Made by a program: the position numbers and the translations under genes
DNA from: Phaeodactylum tricornutum CCAP 1055/1
Taxonomy: Eukaryota; Bacillariophyta; Bacillariophyceae; Surirellales; Neidiaceae
DNA length: 64,000 nt
NCBI RefSeq assembly: GCF_000150955.2
Contig: NC_011682.1
Coordinates: 248,001 to 312,000, forward strand
Direction of reading: 5' to 3'
The notes under the pieces: model-generated
What the model saw: only the letters and a program-made list of their open reading frames with translations
Database searches by the model: none
What the model was told of the DNA's origin: nothing
Part shown: piece after piece, positions 43,691 through 54,000 of the stretch
Numbering within the stretch: position 1 is the first letter of the stretch
Layout of the letters: each line of letters starts with the position of its first letter

Positions 43691-44809
43691 ATGGCGAGAT
43701 TACGAATACCTCCGCATATACTGACGGCCCTGGGTGCCGCATCCCCCGCAATTTACGGATCTTGGTTTGCGTTGAACAAGTGTGAGGCGTCGGCAAAGAC
43801 CGACAGCCGATCAAGGATCGTTTTCTTAGGTACTGGATCATCAACAGGATGTCCACGCCCCCTTTGTCCGATGATTTTTCAGCCCAACCAATCAAAGAAG
43901 CAAGAAGAGACGACGGAAACGAAAGCCATGAAAGAAAGGCTGGCTCCCTTTTGCAAGGTATCCAATCTTGCGATCGAAGGCGATCCGAAGACCAACAAAA
44001 ATTATCGAAACAACCCTTCTCTTGTGATCGCTTTCGACGATAACGGGGTACAAAAGCACGTTCTTATTGATTGTGGGAAAACCTTTCGGGAGGGAGCCCT
44101 CCGATGGTTTCCAACATTGGGAATCAACAGTTTGGATGCCGTCGTTTTGACCCACGAACACGCCGACGCCGCCTTTGGCCTGGACGACGTAAGAGGGTTT
44201 CAACGAACCGAGGGAGGATTCGCCGGAAACAGTCAATTTCGTCAGGTGCCCATGCCTTTATACGTTTCGCAGCAATGTCTAAACGAAATTGCGGAACGCT
44301 TTCCTTGGCTCTTTCCGGAACTACAATCCCGTGCCGATATCGCCCTGGTCGACAAAGCTGTCGTGAAGAGGCACGTCGCCTCTCTTGATGTGCACGTCAT
44401 GGAACCCTTTAAAGCAGTGAACATAGAAGGACTAGAAATTATTCCGCTACCAGTTATGCATGGTGAAGACTTGGTTTCTTTCGGATACGCATTTACCGTT
44501 GGGCAGACGAACGTCGTTTACTTGTCCGACATCTCTCGAATGCTGCCGGAAACATTGGCGTTCATTAGCAAAAGTCGACCTCCCACAGACATTCTGGTTG
44601 TGGACGCTTTGCATCCCACGCGCGACAATCCGGTTCATTTCAGTTTAAATTATGCCTTGAATCTAGTGAACGAAATAAAGCCAAGACGTACGTTTGTAGT
44701 GGGGATGAACTGCGATTCTTTCCTACCTCATGACCAGGCCAACAAAGACCTTCGAGACAGTTACGTCAACATTCAGCTCGCATACGACGGGCAAGTAGTC
44801 GAGTGTTAA
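43691..44809 (+). CDS. Metallo-beta-lactamase-fold hydrolase (PhnP/RNase Z-like)
   Basis: Intronless, 372 residues. The metal-binding signature LTHEHADAAFGLDD (HxHxDA) lies near residue 155, with a preceding strand HVLIDCGKTFREGAL, the next histidine in LPVMHGEDLVSFGY, and the bridging Asp in NVVYLSDISRM. The N-terminal RIVFLGTGSSTGCPRP is the typical opening of this subfamily, shared by PhnP-like cyclic phosphate phosphodiesterases and RNase Z relatives. The last usual histidine strand appears as FVVGMNCDSFLPHD. The first 35 residues (HILTALGAASPAIYGSWFALNK) are hydrophobic and could be a mitochondrial or membrane-targeting sequence. Substrate not assignable; a phosphodiester is likely from the family. 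Confidence 0.8.
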   Translation: MARLRIPPHILTALGAASPAIYGSWFALNKCEASAKTDSRSRIVFLGTGSSTGCPRPLCPMIFQPNQSKKQEETTETKAMKERLAPFCKVSNLAIEGDPKTNKNYRNNPSLVIAFDDNGVQKHVLIDCGKTFREGALRWFPTLGINSLDAVVLTHEHADAAFGLDDVRGFQRTEGGFAGNSQFRQVPMPLYVSQQCLNEIAERFPWLFPELQSRADIALVDKAVVKRHVASLDVHVMEPFKAVNIEGLEIIPLPVMHGEDLVSFGYAFTVGQTNVVYLSDISRMLPETLAFISKSRPPTDILVVDALHPTRDNPVHFSLNYALNLVNEIKPRRTFVVGMNCDSFLPHDQANKDLRDSYVNIQLAYDGQVVEC

Positions 44810-45391
44810 AATATACAAACAGTTCCGAGCCCTCAAGTACGTTGCGTAGTGATAGCTTCGCAGCAAACAAAAATAGGAAGACTCTACACAGGTATAAGCT
44901 TTGCGAGAGAAGAATGGAAGCTACAATCCAAAAGATCCAAATTGCATCAGTGCAAAGCAATCACCACGAATCTTCTCTGTCCTCTCAGCAAGTAGACGAT
45001 GCCCCTCTTAACCTCATGTACGACTATTCTGATGCCCTACTCTAGAGAGAGGGTTGGATTCATGGAAGAGTGACGTCACGTCGAAAACTAGACAAGCTCG
45101 CTCGCGTTTCTCACAGTAGACAGTCACCAACTCCTTTTCAAAACACAACGTCGCCTAACGAACTTTCGACCGCAAGCGTCGCCCCAATAATTAGATTGTA
45201 GCTGTGACGGTGCTGAAGATACCAAGTGGGAAAGGTACTAGCTAGAGTGACGGTAGACGTGCACGGTTGACGACGCTTGACACTTTTTTCGCATTGACTC
45301 CCAGCACCTGGCGTACTCTTTGGGACCACTTCCCACACAGAGTTAAGGAGAACGAATATAAGATTGTGGCAACGCTTACCTTCCTTCACCT
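44810..45391. other. Upstream region of plastid-protein gene
   Basis: About 580 bases holding the 3' flank of the hydrolase gene and the promoter of the plastid-protein gene. It contains the TGACGTCA palindrome listed separately. Confidence 0.4.
45071..45078. promoter_or_regulatory. CRE-type palindrome TGACGTCA
   Basis: A perfect 8-base cAMP-response-element palindrome, about 315 bases before the ATG of a plastid-targeted protein gene, followed by CGTCG. TGACGT-type elements bound by bZIP factors control CO2- and light-responsive genes in P. tricornutum (known for the carbonic anhydrase PtCA1). Function here is inference. Confidence 0.45.
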
Positions 45392-47539
45392 ATGAGGTGC
45401 AACACTCTGAATATATGTATGATGACCAAGAGGTGGTGCGCTTTCGCAGTCATACTTACCGGGTTTAGTCGGACGTCGGCGTTTGCGCCGTTGGCTGTAC
45501 GGTGCAAAGGTAGTCACGAAGCTTTCCGCGTTTCTAGGACAAGAGGCACTTGTCCTGGATTATCGATGACGACTAGGGTGATGCAGGCACCCAGGGGACC
45601 GTTATTCGCAAGGGCAAATACATATACAGAGCAATTGGAAGAGGATACACTCTCTGACGTCGATTCGCGGGTTCTACAATCGATGCTGCAAGATTCAAAA
45701 CTGGATTTGGATACTGAAGAGGATATCAAGAAGCTTTTAGAGCGAGGAACAGCCAACACGGCCAAGAAAAATCCTGAGGCTAAGGCGGAAGAATCTGACA
45801 CGCAATTCTCATCGAGCGTTTTCAAAACTTTCTCGGACACTAAGCTCTGGAAGAAAGTCACAGCCCAAGCATCTGATCTGGCTGAATCCGTCGGTATCTG
45901 GGTCACCAATCGTATCGAGCAAGACGTCAAGGTACTGACAGCGCTGGGTGTCTTTACGTGGGATAGAGTCGTCCAGGATGTTGCTCGTGCCTTACCAGCT
46001 GCCAGTACTTCGGCTCGCAAATTTCTGATATTGACCAACTCGAGCAGCTATCAAGAGCCGCTCGAGCCCGAACAGTCTGTTTTGGAAGAAATGAACCGTC
46101 CCGCGGACGAGATTCAAGCTGTGTCTCGAGCGGTCTTTGCCATTTTGGCGGGCGACCAAGCTAGTGGCCGTGGACTTCGTACGGTGGCTCCCGCCGGCTC
46201 TATCAACTCTGCCGAGCGACAGCGCCGTGCATTTGTCCAGCGAAAAAAGCTGGATAAGCAGGATCGTGACGTTACGCGGGTCGCTGGTGCTGTCGTCGAT
46301 ACAGCCTACGAACTGCAGCGAGAGCTTGCAGCAGAAGCGAATCCGGCAGGATACAAGACGATCAGTATCCGTAACGCAATCGAAGCGGGTGTGAGCAATA
46401 CAGGAAATATCCTTCGGGGTGTGAAAGAGTTGGTCAGGTTAGGCGCAGCCGATCGTAATGAACAGATGCTGTTGACAGCCAATCCAATCGAGGTCACCGG
46501 AGCAGGTCTGGATCGGACAGAGATTTTGATTAAGTTGCAAATGGAGCGGTCAAATATCGCAGCAAGGTTACAGCAATGCATCAAGGACCCTGGAAGAACC
46601 TGGCTTCGGCAAGAAATTACGGGAGATGAATTTTTGTGCTTCGATGAGGGTAAGCTTCGCGATGTGGTAACCATGATGATCTTTGTTCGAGATGAGGTGG
46701 AGACGAAGTTTGAGGAAGAAAACGAAGGAACTTTGGAAAATATAATCCACCAACTATCGTCCGTCCGAAACTCGGTGGAGGATATCCACTCTCGCATTGC
46801 TGAAGCTGCATCATGGAAAGTTGCCGAGGCCTTCCGGAATGAAATTTTTGCCATTTCAGTTGATTCGGCCGAACAACCATTAATACTCAGGCTCGTGGAG
46901 CTGGAAGAGAGCATTAATCCACCACCTGAGTCATTGTTTAGTAATACAGCACCCACGGGTGCGACCATGGCGCACGGTGTGTCTGCAAAAGCATCAGAGA
47001 ACCAGCCATGGTTCGCTATGACTGATCCTTACCAAGGAGAACAAGTTGTTGTCGAGCCTAAACAATCTGGAAACGTCAAAAGACCAACGTTCGTTGACGT
47101 CATTCCCGAAATTGTCGCCACAAGACCTATGGAGCCCTCGAGTCATGACGTTGTGGAAGTGAAAAGTACCGCCTCAGAAAATTTTGACGTTACTGTTCTG
47201 GACGACGAAAAAGAATCCCAAGGTTACACTTTTGCAGCGGAACTCGTGACCGACGATGATTTTGATGTAGCAGTTGGTAGAGCGAAGTCTGTAAAGGCAC
47301 TCACGGAAGAGGAAATGGAAGAAAAGACCGAGCAACCGAGCTTGGTTTCCATGTTTTTGCTTCGATCGTTAGATGTGGTTTTCTTTTTGGTTGAAAAAAC
47401 ACTTACAGTTGGAGTTCCCAAAGCAATAGCGCTCAGCAAGACAATTTCCATCCGCATTGATGAGATAAATCGTGATGGACGAGGGACGAAAGGATGGCAA
47501 CAATTCCGCAAATCGGCAAGTCCCCGAGGAAGATACTAG
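45392..47539 (+). CDS. Nuclear-encoded plastid protein, function unknown
   Basis: Intronless, 715 residues. The N-terminus is a textbook diatom bipartite presequence: a signal peptide (CMMTKRWCAFAVILTGFSRT) followed by the ASAFAP-type site SAFAPL, with Phe at +1, then a Ser/Arg/Thr-rich transit segment. This predicts import across the four plastid membranes. The mature part has an alpha-helical middle (LDTEEDIKKLLERG, VLTALGVFTWDRVVQDVARAL, then AERQRRAFVQRKKLDKQDRDV), a long Glu-rich helical stretch (EVETKFEEENEGTLENII), an acidic disordered region, and one likely membrane helix near the C-terminus (MFLLRSLDVVFFLVEKTLTVGV) before a basic tail. No enzyme motif was found. Possibly a thylakoid or inner-envelope associated structural protein; that is a guess. 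Confidence 0.75.
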   Translation: MRCNTLNICMMTKRWCAFAVILTGFSRTSAFAPLAVRCKGSHEAFRVSRTRGTCPGLSMTTRVMQAPRGPLFARANTYTEQLEEDTLSDVDSRVLQSMLQDSKLDLDTEEDIKKLLERGTANTAKKNPEAKAEESDTQFSSSVFKTFSDTKLWKKVTAQASDLAESVGIWVTNRIEQDVKVLTALGVFTWDRVVQDVARALPAASTSARKFLILTNSSSYQEPLEPEQSVLEEMNRPADEIQAVSRAVFAILAGDQASGRGLRTVAPAGSINSAERQRRAFVQRKKLDKQDRDVTRVAGAVVDTAYELQRELAAEANPAGYKTISIRNAIEAGVSNTGNILRGVKELVRLGAADRNEQMLLTANPIEVTGAGLDRTEILIKLQMERSNIAARLQQCIKDPGRTWLRQEITGDEFLCFDEGKLRDVVTMMIFVRDEVETKFEEENEGTLENIIHQLSSVRNSVEDIHSRIAEAASWKVAEAFRNEIFAISVDSAEQPLILRLVELEESINPPPESLFSNTAPTGATMAHGVSAKASENQPWFAMTDPYQGEQVVVEPKQSGNVKRPTFVDVIPEIVATRPMEPSSHDVVEVKSTASENFDVTVLDDEKESQGYTFAAELVTDDDFDVAVGRAKSVKALTEEEMEEKTEQPSLVSMFLLRSLDVVFFLVEKTLTVGVPKAIALSKTISIRIDEINRDGRGTKGWQQFRKSASPRGRY

Positions 47540-47673
47540 GATAGAGCTAGAAAATCAAAGAGCTGATCATTCATGTAAAATAGCAGGAAAAAGGATGTCG
47601 CAACAAAACTAAAAATACCCTGCCTGGACACTGGTGAGTTTTTCAGTTGTTGTACTATTCTTCGTCATACAAA

Positions 47674-47920
47674 GAGGAAATTCACTTGTTCCGGTCTCAA
47701 AGCGCCCGCAAAATCACTAATCCGGCCAAATTCTACATTCACTAAGTAACAAAGCTGGGTCACAAGTGCTTATTTAAGTACCGACCTTGTTTTGCGCCCT
47801 CTGGCTTATTTACTTATAGATCACGTTTGTCATTTCTGCTTGAGATCTTTTCATCTGCCAATTCCATCAAGTCGTTATTAGGAAAATTGGCTCTTTGAGA
47901 CCGGAATAGTGAATTTCCTC
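47674..47920. mobile_element. MITE with 28-bp terminal inverted repeats
   Basis: About 247 bases, ends GAGGAAATTCACTTGTTCCG...GTCTCAAAG and its inverse CTTTGAGACCGGAATAGTGA...ATTTCCTC, with one or two differences. No coding capacity. Homologous to the eroded copy at 27842. It lies in the 3' flank between the plastid-protein gene and the JmjC gene, which otherwise holds nothing recognised. The target duplication is unclear. Confidence 0.75.
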
Positions 47921-48122
47921 TAAAATAAATTAAAAAGTAAAATTGACCCCATATTTGAATTTTACAGTTCGACTGCATACCTATTTATCCTACAATTCAT
48001 TGCTCGCGTGACAACAAAACGCTGTCTGTGATTTTCAGAGATGAAGCCTGCCAACTGAGCTTCTCTCTCTCTGTCGTCGTTTGGGTGAGCAGCCGATTGC
48101 ATGGCACCTCACACAATTTCGT

Positions 48123-49016
48123 ATGATATGGAGCAAGGGAAGTCCTGTCCAAGCCATGTTTCAATACGGGGGCAAAGTCCGCAGTCAGTGGAGATCAGTT
48201 ACTGATCCCCAAAAGTGTCTCAACAAAGCGATCCGCCACCTGCATTCTTTCTCAAGACTTCTTAATATTCCAACTGCAGCGTTACCGGTCGGACCTTCTA
48301 TCCAAAAAGAATTTTCTGAGACAATCGCATCATCATACTTTAGTCAGACACCCATGATAATTCGGAACTACCCAGTTCCAACCGAGAGATGGAGTGATCG
48401 GGCATATCTCTTGGACCGCGTCGGGAGCGACCTTCATTGTGACGTCGAGATGGGACACTACAATCAAGCGGAAAAGCTGAACATAACGTTTGGAATGTAT
48501 CTTCAATATCTTCAACAGTGTAGCGAAAGTCATGGGGATACCTCCAATATTCCGGTTGACCAATTGCTTTATTTGGCGCAAAACGATCTCCCGCAAGGGT
48601 TGATTCCCGATATCAGCGTTCCGGATCTGTGCAAAGACTCAAAAATTGGCTTGGGAGAGGGACATCTCTATCAAACGATGCTTTGGATGGGACCAAAAGG
48701 TTCAATTTCGCCGCTGCATTTCGATCCGCTCCATAATTTCTTAATACAAGTCTGTGGGCGGAAACGTGTGATGCTGATAGATCGGAACCAATCAGTCGAA
48801 ACACTATATTCGGGCAAAATGTTCGGGCAACAAAGCAACACGAGCGCTGTGGACCTAGAAAACCCAGACTACAAGCAGTACCCTCTCTTCACAGAGGTTT
48901 CTCCTGTTTACAAAGGTGAAATTGGACCTGGGGACGTCCTCTTCATTCCGTCGAAATGGTGGCACCATGTGCGATCGCTCGATTTTTCCATCAGCGTGAA
49001 TGCTTGGTGGAGGTAG
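48123..49016 (+). CDS. JmjC-domain (cupin-like) Fe(II)/2-oxoglutarate oxygenase
   Basis: The protein is 297 residues from the ATG at 48123; a second in-frame ATG at 48156 is also possible, and the longer frame begins only at a TTG. The double-stranded beta-helix spans about 150-297. The iron ligands are the His and Asp in SPLHFDPLHNFL and the distal His in PSKWWHHVRSLD. GRKRVMLID likely carries the 2-oxoglutarate Lys. The upstream helical part has ETIASSYFSQTPMIIRNYP, the usual opening of cupin-8 hydroxylases such as FIH- and JMJD5/JMJD7-like enzymes. It lacks any histone-reader domain, so a protein hydroxylase is more likely than a histone demethylase. The C-terminus at NAWWR is short but includes the last strand. 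Confidence 0.85.
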   Translation: MIWSKGSPVQAMFQYGGKVRSQWRSVTDPQKCLNKAIRHLHSFSRLLNIPTAALPVGPSIQKEFSETIASSYFSQTPMIIRNYPVPTERWSDRAYLLDRVGSDLHCDVEMGHYNQAEKLNITFGMYLQYLQQCSESHGDTSNIPVDQLLYLAQNDLPQGLIPDISVPDLCKDSKIGLGEGHLYQTMLWMGPKGSISPLHFDPLHNFLIQVCGRKRVMLIDRNQSVETLYSGKMFGQQSNTSAVDLENPDYKQYPLFTEVSPVYKGEIGPGDVLFIPSKWWHHVRSLDFSISVNAWWR

Positions 49017-49190
49017 GGCTGCGCATACGATGACAGGTCGGGAAATATCAATTCACAGTCAATAGATAATGTTCAAAATATGTTGTTCAGCCTTTCGAAT
49101 CTAGACAAAATCCCATCTGATTAACTACATCTTACACTAGCGAGAGACCTAGCTACAAATTAGAAATGTCAATTAGCAGTATTGGACTGT

Positions 49191-52100
49191 CTAGTCTGAG
49201 TCACTGTTACAGTAGTGAACTATCCGAGGACGTAGTGTCTGTTCGCAGTCAAGAGCACCACTTTCATCAACACTCTGGTCTTCTTCCATTCGGTACAGTT
49301 GCTCGATAGCTTCCGAGTCACCGCCTCGACGATGGTGTTCGATCACACTTCTTATGAAATGCATGTTCCCCAGTCCTTTCTCTGAGTCTGGGGCCGACGC
49401 TGGTGTTGGTGTCCAACTATCGCGTCCTTTTCGACGTTTCATTCGGCGATTAAGAAGTGGAGTTGAGAAGACGGTTTTGCGCTCACGATCAAGGTCGAGC
49501 TGGCGATGCACGCAATCCTCTGGTGCAGGTGGGTCAGCTAGATCCAATTCGTCCTGCGTTTGGCCCAATTGTGACGAGTCGTTGATGAAACTGCTCATTG
49601 CGGCTTCCTCGTCCTCGATAGCATCCAGCTCTTCGTCCTCCATACGATCTCCGTCAATGTCCTCGTCTGAATCAATCCCAGCTTCTTCGTCCAGAAAGCA
49701 GCGATAGTGCCGAAGCTTTCGCTTGGGTACGTTGGTGTTGTCATCTGCATGATACATATCAATCTGTGATGACAAATCGAGGGGGAGCGACTTTCGTTTT
49801 GGGATCTTTCGGAGCCTTTTGAACCCTGCTCTACGCGCTTCGCTATTTTGATTCATAGGGCAAAGCGGGTGAGACCATTCAAACGAAGGCATCCGCCGTA
49901 GAGAACCTCCTTCTTGATGGCAATGCGAGCATGAGGGAGCAGGCTGTGACGGGTTGGTAGGAAACCGGCAAAGATCACAGAACCACTCAGCGTCACCGAG
50001 GCAACTGATGGGTATTGAATAGCAGGTTGCGTGCACAGCTAAATTACATGTTTCTCCTTTGCCTCGTCCATCACACAAGACTATTGGGTCATCGTCGACC
50101 GACTCCCCAGAGAAGCATACAGCACATACTATATCGGAAACACCCGAGACAACGTCATCTTGTGTATCCAGTAACCCATCTACGTCATTGGTAAGCTCAT
50201 TTTTTCCTTGTAAGGGTTCTGCCAAGCTTACACGAGGCGATATCGTAGATTCTGGGGTGTCTTCAATGGCACGTCGTGTAGTAGCTTTCATTTTTGCTTG
50301 GGAATCTGGACTCTCTATGACGCTAGCGTCGCGAATACTATCGGTGGTGACTAAATCGTCAAATGAGCATTCTGATGACGTTTCAAGACCGAAACGTGCC
50401 GTTGATCGAAGTCCAGTAGAGGATCTTTGCTTATCCTTAATGGAAGAAGAGACTGCAACCTGCTTGCTTGCCGTCTTTGACTGACTGTTTACCACATACC
50501 TCGAAGCCATAGCGGTTTCGTCATCCTCATCGGAAGAAGAGTCGCTCTGGGTCGGCAGACGATAATAGAACTGGTTTGAATCAACAGTAGTTGTCTCATG
50601 CTCCGACATAGGGAAGTAGCTCGCTCCGGCAAAAGATCCTGTATTGTGAGCAACAGCAGTTCTGGGAATAACAGATTCATAGGCTGGCCTAGATTCTTCT
50701 TCGTCGCTACTCGATGACAAATCTTCCGTCGGGGGGAGGACAAACTCATCTTGTGCGCACTCATCTGTATCGCAATCTTGGTCTGCAGTGGGCAGTATAA
50801 ATTCGTCAACTATCGATGTCTCTAGAGTTGTACTGCCCGTCCACGCACAATGAGGCTCGTTTTCTTTGTCATTGGCAGTGGAGGCCAAGTCGAATTTGCT
50901 CATCATAGATTCTTGACCGAGTATATCGACTCCTGATGAAGACAACGGTCTCTTTTTGGCTTCTTCTTGTTGAATTCTTCTTCTGCAATTTCTTCTTGCT
51001 TCATGGGGAGGCGCATCGATTCCGAAAGCTTCTGTTTGCTCCTTGGTCAGATAATGTTCCCCTTCGGAGTGCTCCGTATTTGTTTCTCGTGTTTTCTTGT
51101 TTCTGACAAAGCCTTTCTGTCCGAGGATAGAGTTCCTCCCCACACATCCGTGGTCATTCCGGAAAATAGTCTCCATGCTCCCTTTATTTAGCACATCAAG
51201 CTCAACTAGGAGGTTCTTCGGAAGCGACTGATTGATTACCGGCAGAATTTCCCCATGCAATCCTTTGCCGATCAATGAGTCAAACTTGAGAGGGAAGAGA
51301 TGCTCTAAAGTCCAGCCATGACCCCTAGAGTGTGTCTTGCTATAATTGTGTGAAACATTTACACCGTGGGAATACCGAAGATCTGCAAGAATTCTGACGG
51401 TTCTTCCAGTTGTGTAATTGAGTCGTCGAGTGTCAGAGATATTGGAAAGACTCCTTGCCAACAGAAAACGGCGCCGTAGCGACGTTCTCCAAACCTCTGA
51501 GCAACCCTTGGAAACAAGTATTCTCCCTAAAGCCGATTCGCGTTCGTTTTCCTCTTTTGTCACAAGCCTCCAGCGAATTTTCTCTTGAGCAGATTGACTA
51601 TTTCTCGCATCAAAGGGGCCCAAAACCTTGCGCCTAGTTCCTTCGTGACCTTCAACCTGAGAAATGTGGAAATCTTTTGATACCAACATGTTTTGCTCTC
51701 TTAACTTCGGTTGGCTTGGAAAAAGTGGCATTGTTTGCGCTACTCGAAATGACTTGGGATTCTTCAGAGCGTGCGCTAGATTTCGCTCGGACTGGCGAGA
51801 CGCCAGCAACGTTCGTTCCTCGGGCCCTTCAGCCACTAAGCAAACCACGCGACCATCTCTCTTCCGTCCAGTACGCCCGGTACGTTGAATCATACGGATT
51901 GGGGAGCGAAGAGTATCGAAATTAACAATCAGGTCAACCTCTCCAATATCCAAACCCTCTTCGCCGATGCCTAGCGATAAGCAAATTGGGGCAAGGTTTA
52001 GAAAGGCGTGTTAGCGCGCAAATGCACATCCTTTGACCCGATTTTACTCACAAGTGCATACGAGGACATTGAAAGTATCCTCGCGAAATTCGCGAATAGC

Positions 52101-54000
52101 TTGTTGCTGTTCAACTTGTCTCATCCCTTTTAGCTGTATTCCTCCCTCGCCTTTGGTACCCTTCCCTTGACCCACAAAATGTCGAGGCCGAATTAACGGT
52201 CTGGAAGCGGAAAGTATATCCACAATTTCCGACACAGAGTCTCGAAATTGCGAAAAGACGATAGCCCGCGAAGACGTCGAGCAAGCCCGAGCTCTTTCAA
52301 AGTGCTCGACAAGAATCTCTCTGAGCTGCGTTAGTTTTGGATTGTTCACTAATTTGTCCTGCACGTTATTGTGATTGGAATTTGGGTCGCACGTCGATTT
52401 GGCAACTTCCTCCCACAAAGCTTGAAATTCTTTCCCCTTGACAATTGAAGCCACCATACCCCGTTGACGTTCGGTCCGTAGACGACTAAGCTTTGACCTC
52501 ACCAAACCAACTCCGTGTTTGTGTAAATCCGATCGTATTTGTACAAATTGTTGCGCAGCGAGAAAGAAACCAATCAAGCCGTCGTCGTTCCGACGTTTGC
52601 AAAACTCTTCCCGGGCACGTATTAAATTATACGCGGTTATTGTAGCGTTTCCCGTGAGACGCCCCAATGCCCCTGCGCTCCGTAATCGCTCCAACAATGG
52701 TCCGACAACATCGTTGAGGGCCCGTTCAATGGTTCGTGATGCAGACGCCTGCTTCACAACAACAATCTCCGACTGCTTTTCGTGTATATATCGGGCTACC
52801 GATGGATCCGAATCCCGACGGGCCTCAATCTTGTTGATGCGCAGTACATCTACCACACTCTGAATTGCTTTTATATTGGTACCGGGCGTCGCACTCAATC
52901 CCAGAACCCTAAAATGTGCACCAGCCTCCTCGAGGCGTTCCACGACTTTGACGTAAGCATAATCTCCCGTGGACTTGTGAGCTTCGTCTAGCACTACACA
53001 GACGACTTTGGAGGAGTCGCAGCGGTTCGCGTCCAAGTCCTTTTGGACGGTCTGAGGCGTGCAAAAAAAGACGCGGCGGTCACGCCATACGATTTCCCGA
53101 CGAGCGGCATGCACTTTTCCTGTGAGCACCGCCGTGTCTGATGGAGGAATACCCATAATATCGTAGCAAGCCTTGACTTGCTGATTGACCAAAGGTAAAG
53201 TGGGAGCGAGGAAAATGACTTTGCCGGTTGGAAACCATCGATAGTAGTTGTAGAGTACCGCGGCAGCAATCAAAGTTTTGCCTAGGCCGGTTGGCAAGGA
53301 TACCAAAGTGTTATGAAAGAGAGCCGTTTTCGTAATTTCTAATTGGTACTGACGTTTGGGGAAAGTTTCGGCTGTCGGATAGACCCATTCATGAGCCGTG
53401 CTCTCGTCTATCGGGACCGGACCAGGTTTGTACTCCAAAACAGGGCGAGGTTTGAGGGCCACGAAGGGGTTCTTTCCGCGTCCCGTATCGGATGGATTAG
53501 AATCTCCATCACTGGTTGCTGATCGGTGGAGTTTATTCCCAATACCTGCGGTACTGCTAGTGGAACTGGTTGTTTGATTCGTGACGGTATATTGCGGCAG
53601 TGGCAGGGACTCGGAAGGGATGTGTGGTTGAATTGGTGATGACGGCGTCTTGTCGACCGATTCGGATTGTTGCTGCTGTGAGACAGCCAACGGTTTTGCG
53701 TACGGATTCGCAATGGCCCGTGAAGAGGCGCTCTTGGGCCGCAATGTAGAAAGTATGGTTTGTTGCTGGGACAGGTGCGAACGTAGGGATTGACTACAGG
53801 CTTGTGGATGGTCCGTGTAGCTTTTGGCCCATCGGGGATACTGCATCGTCATTGGGAATAGGCTTGCCGATGACGAAGTCGCGCATCTGCTGTCGCGAGA
53901 CTCGTAGCTCGTTGCACATGGCGCAACGTGATCCAGGAGCATGGTGGTAGAACGTACAACGAGAACATTTCCAGCCACTGCCGGCTGCCGCCGCGCTCAT
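49191..54000 (-). CDS. FANCM: FANCM/MPH1-type helicase with RanBP2 zinc finger and extended PHD finger
   Basis: Fork-remodelling SF2 translocase of the FANCM family. Three reverse-strand exons, 54000-53842, 53765-52052 and 51970-49191, give 1550 residues in frame. Introns are 76 and 81 nt. Exon 1 encodes a RanBP2 finger (WKCSRCTFYHHAPGSRCAMC). An in-frame ATG at 54273 would extend the N-terminus by 91 residues. Helicase: SLPTGLGKTLIAA, LDEAHKSTGDYAY, LGLSATPG, then across the second splice VCTCIGEEGLDIGEVDLIVNFD and RMIQRTGRTGRKRDGRVV, strongly FANCM-like. The long C-terminal part is acidic and disordered but includes an extended PHD finger at about 1235-1330 (CAVCFSGESVDDDPIVLCDG, AVHATCYSIP, WFCDLC, CSHCHQEGGSL, WSHPLC). 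No ERCC4-type nuclease domain was seen. The exon 1 splice is the least certain point. Confidence 0.85.

Noticed and set aside
53766-53978. FANCM N-terminus from the overlapping frame starting with GTG at 53978
   Set aside because: That frame scrambles the clear RanBP2 finger. A 76-nt GT-AG intron joins the finger to the helicase frame at matching phase.
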